DNA of 64,000 bases, from contig NZ_CP038020.1 of the NCBI RefSeq assembly GCF_010120595.1, positions 1 to 64,000 of the forward strand, written 5' to 3'. The position numbers and the translations under genes were made by a program. Under the pieces are notes generated by a model, which saw only the letters and a list, made by a program, of their open reading frames with translations, was not told where the DNA came from and ran no database searches. The stretch comes from Streptococcus thermophilus. Its GTDB lineage: Bacteria; Bacillota; Bacilli; Lactobacillales; Streptococcaceae. Positions 15,504 to 24,852 of this stretch are shown one piece after another; within the stretch, counting starts at the first letter, position 1, and each line of letters starts with the position of its first letter.

Positions 15504-15665
15504 CTAAGCTTGAGGAATGTTATAGTCTTTTGTTGGAAGCGTTCTTTGCCCTCCGAATCCTTTTAGGAAACCATTTATATAATCCATCCACCCACTTCCA
15601 CCTACGACTTGTTCAAGAGCGTGGTTATCAAGTGTTTCAAAGTTATTAATCGTATTGTTAGCCAT
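15504..15665 (-). CDS. blpC: Pheromone precursor BlpC
   Basis: A 53-residue precursor: 23-residue leader (MANNTINNF...EQVVGG) and a 30-residue peptide starting SGWMDYINGFLKGFGG and ending DYNIPQA. It is exported and cut by BlpA/BlpB and sensed by BlpH. The core matches the S. thermophilus pheromone as I remember it, except that I recall a terminal Val where this strain has Ala. Last gene of blpABC, 14 bases after blpB; GGAGGAGAATT precedes the ATG. Being under a BlpR box it is self-amplifying. Confidence 0.95.
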   Translation of the reverse strand: MANNTINNFETLDNHALEQVVGGSGWMDYINGFLKGFGGQRTLPTKDYNIPQA

Positions 15666-15679
15666 CAGTAATTCTCCTC

Positions 15680-17047
15680 CTATTGGTCTTGCAAGTTTAG
15701 TAACTTGTCTTTAAAGTAATTGAAGTAGGTCTTTTGGTCAATAACGCTTGTCACACGACCTTCTAGACCGTAACGTAGATTTTGGGCTTCTTTTTCTGAA
15801 ATACTTGCCCTAGCAGTTACTCTAAACACATTCCCCCTTTCTGTTTCCGTGGCAGAATTATCAATACTCTCAAGTTTTCCAATAATTGTGGTACCGTGAT
15901 TACCAACCTTATCCAAGGTCAGTCGAACTGACTGGCCTTTTTGCAGTTTTGGCACATAATCCGAATTCACATAATAAGTAATGGCAACTTCCTGGGTTTG
16001 AGTCATATCGGGATAAAGCTGGGCCAACTCAGTTCCTGTCGCAGCCATGGTTGCTTTTTTATCAGCTTGACTCAAGTGTAAGATTCCATCTTCTGGTGAC
16101 TGGATGAGGGTATTAGTCAGAAGGACATCTGCCTGATTGATTTTACTCTCGGTATCGTTAATTTGTGTTTCCACTGAGCTCAATTGCTGTCCTGCATTTT
16201 GCAAGAATTGATTTTTTAGAGCTTCTTTTTTAGTGCTATCACTATTGTCATAAGTTACAACTGTGCCTGTCCCAGCCTTTTGGATTTCTAGATTACCTAT
16301 GGAAGCATTCAAGCTCGAAATATTGGTATTAACTTGAGATAGGTATTGGTCTGTTACACTGGCATCCGGTGTCGTAGCATACTGACTGTTATAGGCATTT
16401 AAGGTTGCCTGATGAGGATTGCCTTCAGGTAAAGTCGTTTCATGATTGGTAATAGCTTGAGAGAGCGCCTCATACTCTGAGACCTGAGTCTGCAATTGAC
16501 TAATCTGGTTATCAATAGCAGAACCGGTATTACTCGCAATTGCTGCTTGGTTATTAACCTCTGTATTTGTTTTAGCCACACCCAAGTCAATATCCTGTGC
16601 CTGACTTAGGTAGGTGTTAAAAGTACTCTGATAACCAAACTCGTCTTCCTGTTCTTGGAAAAGATTGGTTCCCTGCGTTAGGCTAGATTGCAAGGTCTTC
16701 AAACCTGATTCCTGTCTTTTTAAAAGTTCTAGTTGCTTTTGAAGCCCCTCTTTTTGCGATGCCTCCATGGTCTCTGAATACTGAACTAAGGTGTCCCCTT
16801 TTTTAACAACCTTATTAGCAACCAGTTGATTATCTATGATGGTATTGTCACTGGTTGATTGGATTACTGCGATAACCTTGGTTGGCTCTATACTTCCTCT
16901 AGACGTGACTGTAACTTCCTTCTTAGCAAAAAAAGCGAAAAGAAAAAGGAAAATAACTAACAAAATCAAGGGAGTAATCAAAACAGTAGACATATTGTGG
17001 TAGCGACGATGGTAAAACTCTGTGCTTTTAAACAACTGTGGATTCAT
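15680..17047 (-). CDS. blpB: Bacteriocin/pheromone export accessory protein BlpB
   Basis: BlpB is the membrane-fusion-type partner of BlpA. The 455-residue protein has one N-terminal membrane segment (about 22-44), a lipoyl-like beta region, a long coiled-coil-prone Gln/Ser-rich middle (100-300) and a C-terminal beta part, the family's usual length and layout. In many strains of this species blpA or blpB is broken; this one is intact. It follows blpA by 15 bases. Confidence 0.94.
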   Translation of the reverse strand: MNPQLFKSTEFYHRRYHNMSTVLITPLILLVIFLFLFAFFAKKEVTVTSRGSIEPTKVIAVIQSTSDNTIIDNQLVANKVVKKGDTLVQYSETMEASQKEGLQKQLELLKRQESGLKTLQSSLTQGTNLFQEQEDEFGYQSTFNTYLSQAQDIDLGVAKTNTEVNNQAAIASNTGSAIDNQISQLQTQVSEYEALSQAITNHETTLPEGNPHQATLNAYNSQYATTPDASVTDQYLSQVNTNISSLNASIGNLEIQKAGTGTVVTYDNSDSTKKEALKNQFLQNAGQQLSSVETQINDTESKINQADVLLTNTLIQSPEDGILHLSQADKKATMAATGTELAQLYPDMTQTQEVAITYYVNSDYVPKLQKGQSVRLTLDKVGNHGTTIIGKLESIDNSATETERGNVFRVTARASISEKEAQNLRYGLEGRVTSVIDQKTYFNYFKDKLLNLQDQ

Positions 17048-17062
17048 CGTGTTTCCTTTTCC

Positions 17063-19216
17063 TCACTTTCTAAATAATTGATAATAGAAACCTGGATAAG
17101 ACATTAGGTCTTGATGAGAACCTGTCTCCACTACGCGTCCCTGATCAATGACTACGATACGGTCGGTCCGCTCAGCGATACTAAGCCTGTGTGCTACAAA
17201 GATGATCGTTTTATCTTTTAGTGCTAGGAGGTTATCAATAACCTGCTTTTCTGTCAAAACATCCAATCCGCTAGTTGCTTCATCTAAGATTAGTACAGGA
17301 GATTTCGTTAGTAGTGCACGCGCCAAAGCGATACGTTGCTTTTGCCCTCCAGACAGACCTGCTCCATCAGACAGCTCTGTCTGAAACCCCATAGGCATGT
17401 TTTCAATATCTTGACGAATTTCTGCTATTTCACAAGCTTTCAAAATATCAGCTTGCGTAATACCCCGTGCTGCACCTAAAGTAAGATTTTCTAAAACACT
17501 ACCACTAAATATATAGGATTGCTGAGGGAGATAGTTAATATGTTGACGAAGAGTTTTCTTGTCTATGCGACTAATATTTTGACCATTAAAATCTATGTGC
17601 CCCTTATATGGTTGATAAAAATTGACCAACATTTTAGCTAGAGTAGTCTTACCAGATCCACTGACACCAACAAAACTGATTTTTTCTCCTTGTCTAATCG
17701 TCAAACTGACATCAGTCAAAGTATCACGACCAAAACCATATTTATAAGATAAATCCGTAACAGTGATATCTCCATCCGCAATGCCTTCTTGATAGGTATC
17801 ATCACTTTGTCCAAACTCTGATTCAATCAGATAGACCTCATTGAGCCTAGTATTAGCTACCTTAGCAGACTGTAACTTGGTTTGCAGGTTAATGATATTT
17901 TCCAAAGGATTCGTGAAGTAAGAAAGCAACATATTAAAAGTAATCAATTGTCCTATCGAAATGGTATTTCCCATCACCAACTGAGCACCTGTCCAGAGGA
18001 TAAGTACATTTAAAATAAGTTGAGCACCTTGTTTCAATGATGTTTGTAGTATAGATAACTTAGAAAGGCGAAAAGAATTGTCTAGATAGTCAACAAACTC
18101 ACCATCAATCTTTTGATAGCATACTTCTTCGCTGGTTAGTGACTTTATGGTTTCAATCCCATTAATGTCCTCAATGATGGCTGAATTAACCATAGCATTA
18201 CTCTGCATGACGTCATGATTCATTCGCTCAAAAGGTTTCATAAAGGCAAAGACGATAAGGGTATAAATTGGAACCGAACAAAGAACTAGCTTGAAGAGAT
18301 TGCTATTTTGTATCAATAACACGCCTCCTACGATAATCACAATAGAGAAATCAAGGAAAAGTGATAATATCGTCGAAGCCAGAGCATCGATAATAGAGTT
18401 AGCATCACTAAAACGTGAGATAACCTCCCCTGTACGTCTTGTGGCAAAAAAAGACATTGGGAGTTCAAAGATATGTCGTATGTAGGACAAGATAACGTCA
18501 ATGGTCAATCGCTGACTCAGTATGGTTAAGAGATAATCTCTTGCAAAAGTCATCATTTGTTGTAAAACATAGGTCACAACTAATCCAATTGAGATAATTC
18601 CTAAGGTAGACTTCATTTGATTAGGGACATATTCGTCTAGAATACCTTGTAAATAATAGGAACCTAAAATATTTATTAAAGTAACCAAGAGACTGGCAAA
18701 GACAATATTAGCTATCAAGGACCTTTGTTTAAAGATCAAAGGGAGAAAGTCCCAGAGTCCATTTTTCTTATCCTTATGTGGTTTATAACTGGGTTCCGGT
18801 CCCATAAAAAGAGTAATACCTGTCCACTCTTTCTCAAAACGCTCTTTAGTCATTTTAGTTACTTTTACACTTGGATCAGGGTCTCCAATTATCAGATAAT
18901 CCTTGGTGCTTTTATAAATAACATAATAATGTTGAAGCTTCCCATCTTTATTAACATGAGCAATAAAAGGATAAGGAACATCTTCCATCTCAAAGAGCGA
19001 CATTTCAGCCTTTATAGCTCTCGTTTCAAAGCCAATTTTTTTAGCAGCCTCTACAAGACCTAAGGCAGTTGTCCCTTCTTTATTGGTCTTCGCCAACTCA
19101 CGCAGATGTGCTAATGAATAATCTGAACCATAGTACTTGGCCACTGATGCCAAGGCAGCAACTCCACAATCCCTCATGTCTATTTGAGGGACAAAAGTCC
19201 TACGAAAACGAAACAT
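17063..19216 (-). CDS. blpA: Peptidase-containing ABC transporter BlpA
   Basis: BlpA cleaves double-glycine leaders and exports the mature peptides. I start at MFRFRRTF (ATG 19216, AAAGGG six bases before), giving 717 residues, the usual length of ComA/BlpA; a GTG six codons upstream lacks a site. The C39 peptidase domain (1-150) has Cys17 in QIDMRDCG; a six-helix membrane domain follows, then the ATPase with GVSGSGKTTL, LSGGQKQR and ILDEATSGLD. The frame is intact, so this strain should be able to export its bacteriocins. Confidence 0.95.
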   Translation of the reverse strand: MFRFRRTFVPQIDMRDCGVAALASVAKYYGSDYSLAHLRELAKTNKEGTTALGLVEAAKKIGFETRAIKAEMSLFEMEDVPYPFIAHVNKDGKLQHYYVIYKSTKDYLIIGDPDPSVKVTKMTKERFEKEWTGITLFMGPEPSYKPHKDKKNGLWDFLPLIFKQRSLIANIVFASLLVTLINILGSYYLQGILDEYVPNQMKSTLGIISIGLVVTYVLQQMMTFARDYLLTILSQRLTIDVILSYIRHIFELPMSFFATRRTGEVISRFSDANSIIDALASTILSLFLDFSIVIIVGGVLLIQNSNLFKLVLCSVPIYTLIVFAFMKPFERMNHDVMQSNAMVNSAIIEDINGIETIKSLTSEEVCYQKIDGEFVDYLDNSFRLSKLSILQTSLKQGAQLILNVLILWTGAQLVMGNTISIGQLITFNMLLSYFTNPLENIINLQTKLQSAKVANTRLNEVYLIESEFGQSDDTYQEGIADGDITVTDLSYKYGFGRDTLTDVSLTIRQGEKISFVGVSGSGKTTLAKMLVNFYQPYKGHIDFNGQNISRIDKKTLRQHINYLPQQSYIFSGSVLENLTLGAARGITQADILKACEIAEIRQDIENMPMGFQTELSDGAGLSGGQKQRIALARALLTKSPVLILDEATSGLDVLTEKQVIDNLLALKDKTIIFVAHRLSIAERTDRIVVIDQGRVVETGSHQDLMSYPGFYYQLFRK

Positions 19217-19278
19217 ACCAAACCCTTTCATCACAAATTATCATATGATTAGTATGTCATATTTTCAGGATAAAAAGA

Positions 19279-19315
19279 GCCAGCGTCCCAAAAAGTTGCC
19301 ATACGTCCCAAACGG
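19279..19315 (-). promoter_or_regulatory. BlpR-type direct repeat for blpABC
   Basis: Minus strand ACCGTTTGGGACG-TATGGCAACTT-TTTGGGACGCTGGC. It puts pheromone export and production under BlpR, closing the positive loop. Confidence 0.87.
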
Positions 19316-19441
19316 TAAGAAAAATCTTAAAGTCATCTCCACTATTACCATTTAAGCCGTATTTGGGGTCATTTAGGACAAGTTCATTGAAATCGATTTC
19401 AAAGTTATACAATAGTTATTAGAAGGAAACATTCTAAAATA

Positions 19442-19558
19442 GTCCTACAAGCATACGTATTTGATCTAACCATTATTACTGTGCCAGCCCTGGTATTTCC
19501 AAAGGAAACCATGACTGCTGATAGCCTCGGAGCCTATCTCTATCGTATGATGTCATAA
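19442..19558 (+). pseudogene. C-terminal gene fragment, family unknown
   Basis: An open frame without start reads VLQAYVFDLTIITVPALVF... to a TAA at 19556. It looks like the end of a membrane or cytosolic protein whose 5' part has been lost when the blpA promoter region was joined here. I cannot name the family. The flanks (19316-19441 and 19559-19592) hold nothing I recognise. Confidence 0.35.
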
Positions 19559-19592
19559 TTTGATTATTTTTATTCCGAAAAGGGATAACATT

Positions 19593-19902
19593 ATGAAAAA
19601 CGTCAATCCATATCTCAAAAAATCCTATCAAAAAAGGCTAAATCAGCCTCTTGAGATTCGATTACTCAATTATCGGTTTAATTTTCCTTAGCTTTGTAAG
19701 TGTATTTGTTATCACTGTCAATGCTATTTTTAGCGTCACTAGAGGGGTTCCCTTCCTTAATGCCCACCTTATTTCCACCTTGAGTAATTGTGCCTTCTAT
19801 CTTTTGATTTACTCAACCTTGAGGTGGCACCATCTCAAAAAGCTCTATAATCTCTACAGTGGTTTTTCCCACTACAGAAATTATAGAGCCGAAGTTAAGT
19901 AG
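19593..19902 (+). pseudogene. Small membrane protein gene, frameshifted
   Basis: An ATG frame MKNVNPYLKKSYQKRLNQPL breaks around 19645-19655, and the continuation RFDYSIIGLIFLSFVSVFV... runs in the next frame to 19902 with two hydrophobic segments. Only a weak AGGGATAAC precedes the ATG. A one-base indel would join the two parts into about 100 residues. Family unknown. A long hairpin follows. Confidence 0.45.
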
Positions 19903-19924
19903 TTCTGTGGTAAACTGAGTCATA

Positions 19925-19985
19925 GGAATAAATCTCTTTCTAGTAATGTTTTGCAACTCTACTATAACGGATTTATTCCTTTTTG
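19925..19985 (+). terminator. Long-stem hairpin with T-run
   Basis: AGGAATAAATC...GATTTATTCCTTTTT with a loop of about 38 bases, after the small broken gene. Confidence 0.6.
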
Positions 19986-20002
19986 TGTTTACACAACTTA
20001 TT

Positions 20003-20074
20003 TTACACTACCTCAACGTTTGCAAGTACCTCGAGATCGAGTGTTTCAAATGTATTATTTGTTTGCCTTGTCAT
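20003..20074 (-). pseudogene. Bacteriocin leader relic (stops at the processing site)
   Basis: MTRQTNNTFETLDLEVLANVEVV then TAA. It matches a double-glycine leader residue for residue until the GG, which is replaced by VV and a stop, so no core is made. AGGAGGTTGTTAGA precedes the ATG, and a full ComR-box-like promoter is upstream (20126-20174). The core may have been lost by deletion with the neighbouring relics. A free leader-like peptide could still be made. Confidence 0.65.
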
Positions 20075-20125
20075 TCTAACAACCTCCTAAATTATTTTTA
20101 GCTTTTTCTCTCAAGCTATGATTTT

Positions 20126-20174
20126 ATTATAGGGTGGTAGCCAACAAAAAAGTAGTGACATAAATGTCACTACT
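20126..20174 (-). promoter_or_regulatory. ComR-box-like palindrome with T-tract and -10
   Basis: Palindrome with GTGACAT-AA-ATGTCAC (20151-20174), TTTTTTGTTGGC, TATAAT (20126-20131). It is 50-80 bases after the end of the ABC gene at 20230, so a terminator role for that gene is possible too. Confidence 0.65.
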
Positions 20175-20229
20175 CGATTTTGATTTTTAAGAAATCTTTT
20201 CGAATATAGAAGCTATGGTCTAGATTAGC

Positions 20230-21975
20230 TTACTCTCCTTCCATGGTGCCTGCTTGTAGGCTGTACATCTTGTGATAGGTGCCGCCGAGGGCTAGGAGCT
20301 CTTCGTGGCTACCGTGTTCAATGATGCGGCCCTTGTCTAAGACATAGATGCAGTTAGCATCTTGGATTGTTGATAGGCGGTGGGCAATGGCAATGGTTGT
20401 ACGGCCTTGACGAATTTTTGCAAGAGAGTTTTGAACAATAGCCTCTGTCTCCGAATCAATATTGGCTGTCGCTTCATCCAAAATCAAGATTTTAGGCTGG
20501 CTAGCAACGGTTCTAGCAAAGGCTAGAAGCTGGCGTTGACCGGTTGAGAAACTTGAACCACGTTCGGAAACTGGGGAATCATAGCCTTCAGGAAGTTTAT
20601 CAATAAAGTGATTGGCATCGACAAACTCAGCAGCAGCTTTAATCTCTTCATCAGTTAAATCTTGATACATGGCAATATTGGATTTGATTGTGCCATGATA
20701 GAGGAAGGGGTCCTGAAGGACAAGACCAATATTCTTGCGCAGCTCTGCCTGACTATAATCACGAATATCCACACCGTCTAGGAGAACTCGTCCTGATTGG
20801 AACTCATAGAATCGCATGAGCACGTTGATAATAGAGGATTTTCCAGAGCCTGTAGATCCCACAAAGGCGATGGTTTCACCTTTATTGACAGAGAAGGAAA
20901 TATTATTCAAAATCTGGTGCTTGCCATCATAGGAGAAGGAGACATTCTCAAAGCGAACATTCCCCTCAGTAACCTTGGCAGCTGTGTCTCTCTGTTCAGG
21001 CTCATAGGTACGTTCGTCAATCAAGGCAAAGACCCGACCTGCTGAGACCATAGAGGTTTGTAGAGTCGAGAAGTTTTGTGTCACTTCAATCAAGGGATTA
21101 AAGAGGCGATTAATATACTGGATAAAGGCATACATGGTACCTGCTGTGATACCCAGATAGATACCTCGGTAGCCAAAATAGGCCATGAGAACAGCATAAG
21201 CCAGGAGCTTCAGTAGACTCATGGCTGGGCGTAGAAAGAGAGAATCCAGTGATATAGAACGGCTGGCATAAATCAGGTGTTCCTCATTAATGGCATCAAA
21301 CTCTTTTTTAAGACGCTTCTCCTGGTTAAAGGCCTGAATGATGTGAATCCCTTCGATACTCTCTGACAGTTTGGCATTTATATCTGAAAGCAAGGCTCTG
21401 GTCTTTTCAATGATGACCACTGATTTTTTGCGATAAAGGTTAACCAAAAGGACAATCAGAGGAAGAAAGAGGACAATAAGCCCGGTCAGACGAATGTCCA
21501 AGATCATCATGGTGTAAAGGGTGGTAACAAAGATAAAGATAGCCGAAATAAAACTAGACAGAGTTCCTGAGAACATCTCGCTAATGGTCTCAGTATCATT
21601 GGTCAAGCGGGAAACGATGGAACCTGCTGGGGTCTTGTCAAAGTAAGACATACCCAGTTTTTCCATATTGGCAAAGGCATCTCGACGAATATCTCTGACA
21701 ATGCTATAGGACACACGCGCAAAGAAGAGATTTCCCAGATACTGGACTAGTGTCTGCAAGAGGTAGAGACCATAGTAGCCAATCAGAATCATACTTGCCG
21801 CCTGATTCATATCATGAAGATAGTGATCAATAAAATAAGAGGCCACCAATGGAATGATACTCTTGATAACCGTTGTGGACAAGAGGAAGGTCAAAGCTAG
21901 AAAGGTCAAGAACTTGTAAGGCTTGAGATAGGTCAAGAGACGCTTAAACACAGACCATTGGTTTTGATTAGGCAT
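20230..21975 (-). CDS. Heterodimeric ABC exporter subunit, catalytically competent site
   Basis: A 581-residue half transporter: six membrane helices (about 15-310) and an ATPase with GSTGSGKSSI, signature FSTGQRQ and ILDEATANID. The Glu after the Walker B Asp is present, while the signature is changed (STGQ for SGGQ). Its ATG overlaps the stop of the partner gene by 8 bases, so the two are made together. The pair belongs to the LmrCD/BmrCD/PatAB group of multidrug exporters; the substrate is unknown. Confidence 0.9.
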   Translation of the reverse strand: MPNQNQWSVFKRLLTYLKPYKFLTFLALTFLLSTTVIKSIIPLVASYFIDHYLHDMNQAASMILIGYYGLYLLQTLVQYLGNLFFARVSYSIVRDIRRDAFANMEKLGMSYFDKTPAGSIVSRLTNDTETISEMFSGTLSSFISAIFIFVTTLYTMMILDIRLTGLIVLFLPLIVLLVNLYRKKSVVIIEKTRALLSDINAKLSESIEGIHIIQAFNQEKRLKKEFDAINEEHLIYASRSISLDSLFLRPAMSLLKLLAYAVLMAYFGYRGIYLGITAGTMYAFIQYINRLFNPLIEVTQNFSTLQTSMVSAGRVFALIDERTYEPEQRDTAAKVTEGNVRFENVSFSYDGKHQILNNISFSVNKGETIAFVGSTGSGKSSIINVLMRFYEFQSGRVLLDGVDIRDYSQAELRKNIGLVLQDPFLYHGTIKSNIAMYQDLTDEEIKAAAEFVDANHFIDKLPEGYDSPVSERGSSFSTGQRQLLAFARTVASQPKILILDEATANIDSETEAIVQNSLAKIRQGRTTIAIAHRLSTIQDANCIYVLDKGRIIEHGSHEELLALGGTYHKMYSLQAGTMEGE

Positions 21976-23725
21976 GAGCTTCTCCTCCTTCCATTTCTAA
22001 CTGTTGAGACTCGTAGGTCTTGGCATACCAACCACCTTGAGCTAGTAAGTCGTCATGACGCCCACGTTCAATGATACGACCATCTTGCATGACCAGGATG
22101 AGGTCAGCGTGCACCACCGCACTGAGACGGTGGGCGGTAATAATAGTTGTTTTGTCCTTTCGAGTATGCTTAAGATTATCAATAATGGCATGTTCTGTCT
22201 TAGCATCAACCGCAGATAAGGAGTCATCCAAAATCAAAATTTCTGGATTCAAAATCATGGCCCGGCTCATAGCCAGACGTTGTTTTTGACCACCTGATAG
22301 GCTGACACCCTTTTCACCAATGATTGTTTCAAAGCCTTCAGGCATATCCTTGATATCATCATAAACTTGAGCTAACTTAGTCGCTTCTTCCACCTTATCA
22401 ATGGAGAAATCTGGATTACCAAAGCGGATATTGTCTAAAATAGAACTGGCAAAGAGAAACTGGTCTTGAGGAACATAACCAATCAAGCTACGCAAGTCTG
22501 ATAGGCGATAGTCTCGGATGTCATGTCCATTCAAATAGATGGCTCCTTGATTGACATCGTGCTCCCGCAAGAGCAACTTGACAAGAGCCGTCTTTCCTGA
22601 GCCAGTCGGTCCAACCAAACCAAGGGTTTGCCCCTTGTCCAAGGTGAAATGAATATCTCGCAAAGTATCCTCATCCTCAAAAGCAAAGCGGTCAATCGCA
22701 AAGTCTAAACGACCATTTTCAATGCTTGGAAGAGGATAAGCAGGATCTTGAACATCTGATTCCTGCTCTAAAAGAGTCTCAATACGTTGGTAGGACACAT
22801 TTCCCCTCTGCGTGATATTAAAGAGGAAGCCAATGGCCATTAGGGGCCAAACCAGCATGTCCAAATAGGTAATAAAGGTTACCAAATTTCCGACCGTTAT
22901 CTGACCGGCCTGAATCATAAAAGCCCCGACAAGGAGGGTCAAAACATAAGATGAGCCAACAAAGAGCAAGACCAAAGGATCAAAAAGGCTGTCATACTTC
23001 ATAGTATGCATATTCTTTTCAAAAGTCATCTTATTGGTCTCTTGGAAGGACTGGAGCTCAGCCTCCTGATAGCCAAAAGACTTGGTTACCTTGATACCTG
23101 ACACCGATTCTTGTACCTTATTATTAAGTTCAGAAAAAGCTGCCTGGGATTCTCCAAAAGCTTTGTGGGTCTTACGTCCCAAACGACTAGTCGCAAAAGC
23201 CATGAAAGGTAGAGGTAAGACTGCCACCAGGGTCATCTGCCAGGAAATGCTGAAGAACATGGTGATTAAAGTCACCAAGGCTGTGATAGACGCATCCACG
23301 GCTGACATGACACCCCCACCAGCCAAACGGGTTAGAGAGTTGATATCATTGGTGGCATGGGCCATGAGATCACCAGTTCGGTACTTTTGGTAAAAAGAAG
23401 GCGACATCTTGGTAAAATGCTCAAAAAGCCGCGAACGCATAATCTGTCCCAAGCGATAAGACGTTGCCAAGATATACATCCGCCAAACATAGCGCAAATA
23501 GTACATTCCTAAAGCCGCCAAAAGCAAATAAATGAGATTCAAAAGCAAGATCTGATTGGTCAATTTTCCCGATGTGATAGCATCAATGACCCGACCCATA
23601 ACCATAGGAGGAATCAGATTGAGAACCGAAACCAAACTCAGTGCCAATATCCCGACAATATAACGGCGTTTTTCTAACTTGAAAAACCACCAAAGTTTTG
23701 CAATGATTGATTCTTTAAAAAACAA
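21968..23725 (-). CDS. Heterodimeric ABC exporter subunit, degenerate ATP site
   Basis: A 585-residue half transporter with N-terminal membrane domain and an ATPase with GPTGSGKTAL, canonical LSGGQKQR and ILDDSLSAVD. The catalytic Glu is replaced by Asp, the mark of the non-hydrolysing half in asymmetric exporters. Together with the downstream partner this gives one full and one degenerate ATP site. Canonical signature here plus Glu in the partner build the active site. Confidence 0.9.
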   Translation of the reverse strand: MFFKESIIAKLWWFFKLEKRRYIVGILALSLVSVLNLIPPMVMGRVIDAITSGKLTNQILLLNLIYLLLAALGMYYLRYVWRMYILATSYRLGQIMRSRLFEHFTKMSPSFYQKYRTGDLMAHATNDINSLTRLAGGGVMSAVDASITALVTLITMFFSISWQMTLVAVLPLPFMAFATSRLGRKTHKAFGESQAAFSELNNKVQESVSGIKVTKSFGYQEAELQSFQETNKMTFEKNMHTMKYDSLFDPLVLLFVGSSYVLTLLVGAFMIQAGQITVGNLVTFITYLDMLVWPLMAIGFLFNITQRGNVSYQRIETLLEQESDVQDPAYPLPSIENGRLDFAIDRFAFEDEDTLRDIHFTLDKGQTLGLVGPTGSGKTALVKLLLREHDVNQGAIYLNGHDIRDYRLSDLRSLIGYVPQDQFLFASSILDNIRFGNPDFSIDKVEEATKLAQVYDDIKDMPEGFETIIGEKGVSLSGGQKQRLAMSRAMILNPEILILDDSLSAVDAKTEHAIIDNLKHTRKDKTTIITAHRLSAVVHADLILVMQDGRIIERGRHDDLLAQGGWYAKTYESQQLEMEGGEAHA

Positions 23726-23773
23726 GTTATTCCCCCTATCCCTACAAAAGGATGATTATAAGTCTAATGAAAG

Positions 23774-24246
23774 TTATTTCCAATAGCGATAAATTGTACC
23801 ATCTTCTAACTGAAAGTGACCAATATAAGTCAATTTTCCAAAATCAGTAGACTCTGGCAATTTATAAGCAAAGGAGTCAAAATTATAGGCCTTGTGCCCA
23901 TCATCAATAGAATCAGTTATCCTTATCGTGGATAACTGATTCGTCCTTCTTAGGGTTCCAAATACGTCTGATTTCATCAGATGTCTTATACTCTCTGACA
24001 AAATTGTACAATTCGAAGTTAGTTGCCTCACTGAGATAGCGACCATCAGTGTTGTAGTTAGCTAATTGAGACTCTCTCTTAACCTCAGAATAGCTCCAAA
24101 CCTGCCCTCTTTCTCGCATAATACCGGCATCACGGCCACTTTTGATAAGTATCTGCTTTAACCGTTGTCATTGTTGCTCCTAGTGTCAATACGGTGACTA
24201 CTGTCACATTAAGTGTTTCATTGTTTCACTAAAAGTGTTTATTCAT
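23774..24246 (-). pseudogene. Secreted protein gene with several frameshifts
   Basis: Pieces in different frames can be strung together: a short start with GAGGG site near 24246, a signal-peptide-like piece (VTVLTLGATMTTVKADTYQKWP), a middle piece MRERGQVWSYSEVKRE... ending at a stop near 23913, and a last piece DDGHKAYNFDSFAYKLPES...YRYWK ending at 23774. At least two indels separate them. The whole would be about 150 residues and secreted. I do not know the family. Confidence 0.6.
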
Positions 24247-24323
24247 TTTTCCCTCTTTTGGATGTGTTGTATTTGTATGAGAGAAAATAAGTGAAACCTG
24301 GGACGCAAAGTGTCCTAGGTTTT

Positions 24324-24851
24324 TTACTCATTAAAATACGTTTGAATCAGTTTCACAAGGAGGCGGTAGGCACCTAGTGCCACCAAACCACCCAAAGTGT
24401 TGGTCCATAAATCATCTAGCTCAAAGACACGATTAGCATCAATGAGAAGGTCAAGAATCACCTGCCCGATTTCAATCGTCAAAGACATGGCAAGCGTCGC
24501 TACAAGGACCTTTTTCCAAGACCTAAATCTTGGGTACAAGGCTAAGAGCCCTAAAATCAGCGGACTCAGCAAGAAAATGTTGGTCACATTTTGCCCAAGG
24601 ACAAAGACAATCTCCTTAAGACTATCCAGCTGATTAAAATTAGTCAGACTGTTGAACGGTGTCAAAAGCACCACTACCCTACCAAAATGTTGAATACCAG
24701 GGGTTTCAACACCTTCAACTAGCCCATACTGGGGTGTCCAACAAAGGAGTACTAAACAAAGGAGATAAGAACAAACCAAAACTTGACTTAGCTTTCTTCC
24801 TTTTGGTGTTAGTTCTCCATTCTTATCTACCCAAGTCGTCAGCCGAAACAT
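24324..24851 (-). CDS. VanZ-like membrane protein
   Basis: A 175-residue protein with about five hydrophobic segments and the VanZ-family pattern (VVVLLTPFNSL, NIFLLSPLILGL, EIGQVILDL). VanZ-like proteins are linked to low-level teicoplanin resistance in enterococci, but most chromosomal ones have no known role. I start at MFRLTTW (AGAAGG nine bases upstream); its ATG lies one base after the rlmN stop. The longer frame starts inside rlmN and is unlikely. Last gene of the leftward run from 28158. Confidence 0.82.
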   Translation of the reverse strand: MFRLTTWVDKNGELTPKGRKLSQVLVCSYLLCLVLLCWTPQYGLVEGVETPGIQHFGRVVVLLTPFNSLTNFNQLDSLKEIVFVLGQNVTNIFLLSPLILGLLALYPRFRSWKKVLVATLAMSLTIEIGQVILDLLIDANRVFELDDLWTNTLGGLVALGAYRLLVKLIQTYFNE

Positions 24852-24852
24852 C

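Noticed and set aside
24285..24325. A BlpR-like GGGACG near 24300.
   Set aside because: Only one repeat is present, inside a small hairpin (CCTGGGAC...GTCCTAGG); no second repeat or promoter.
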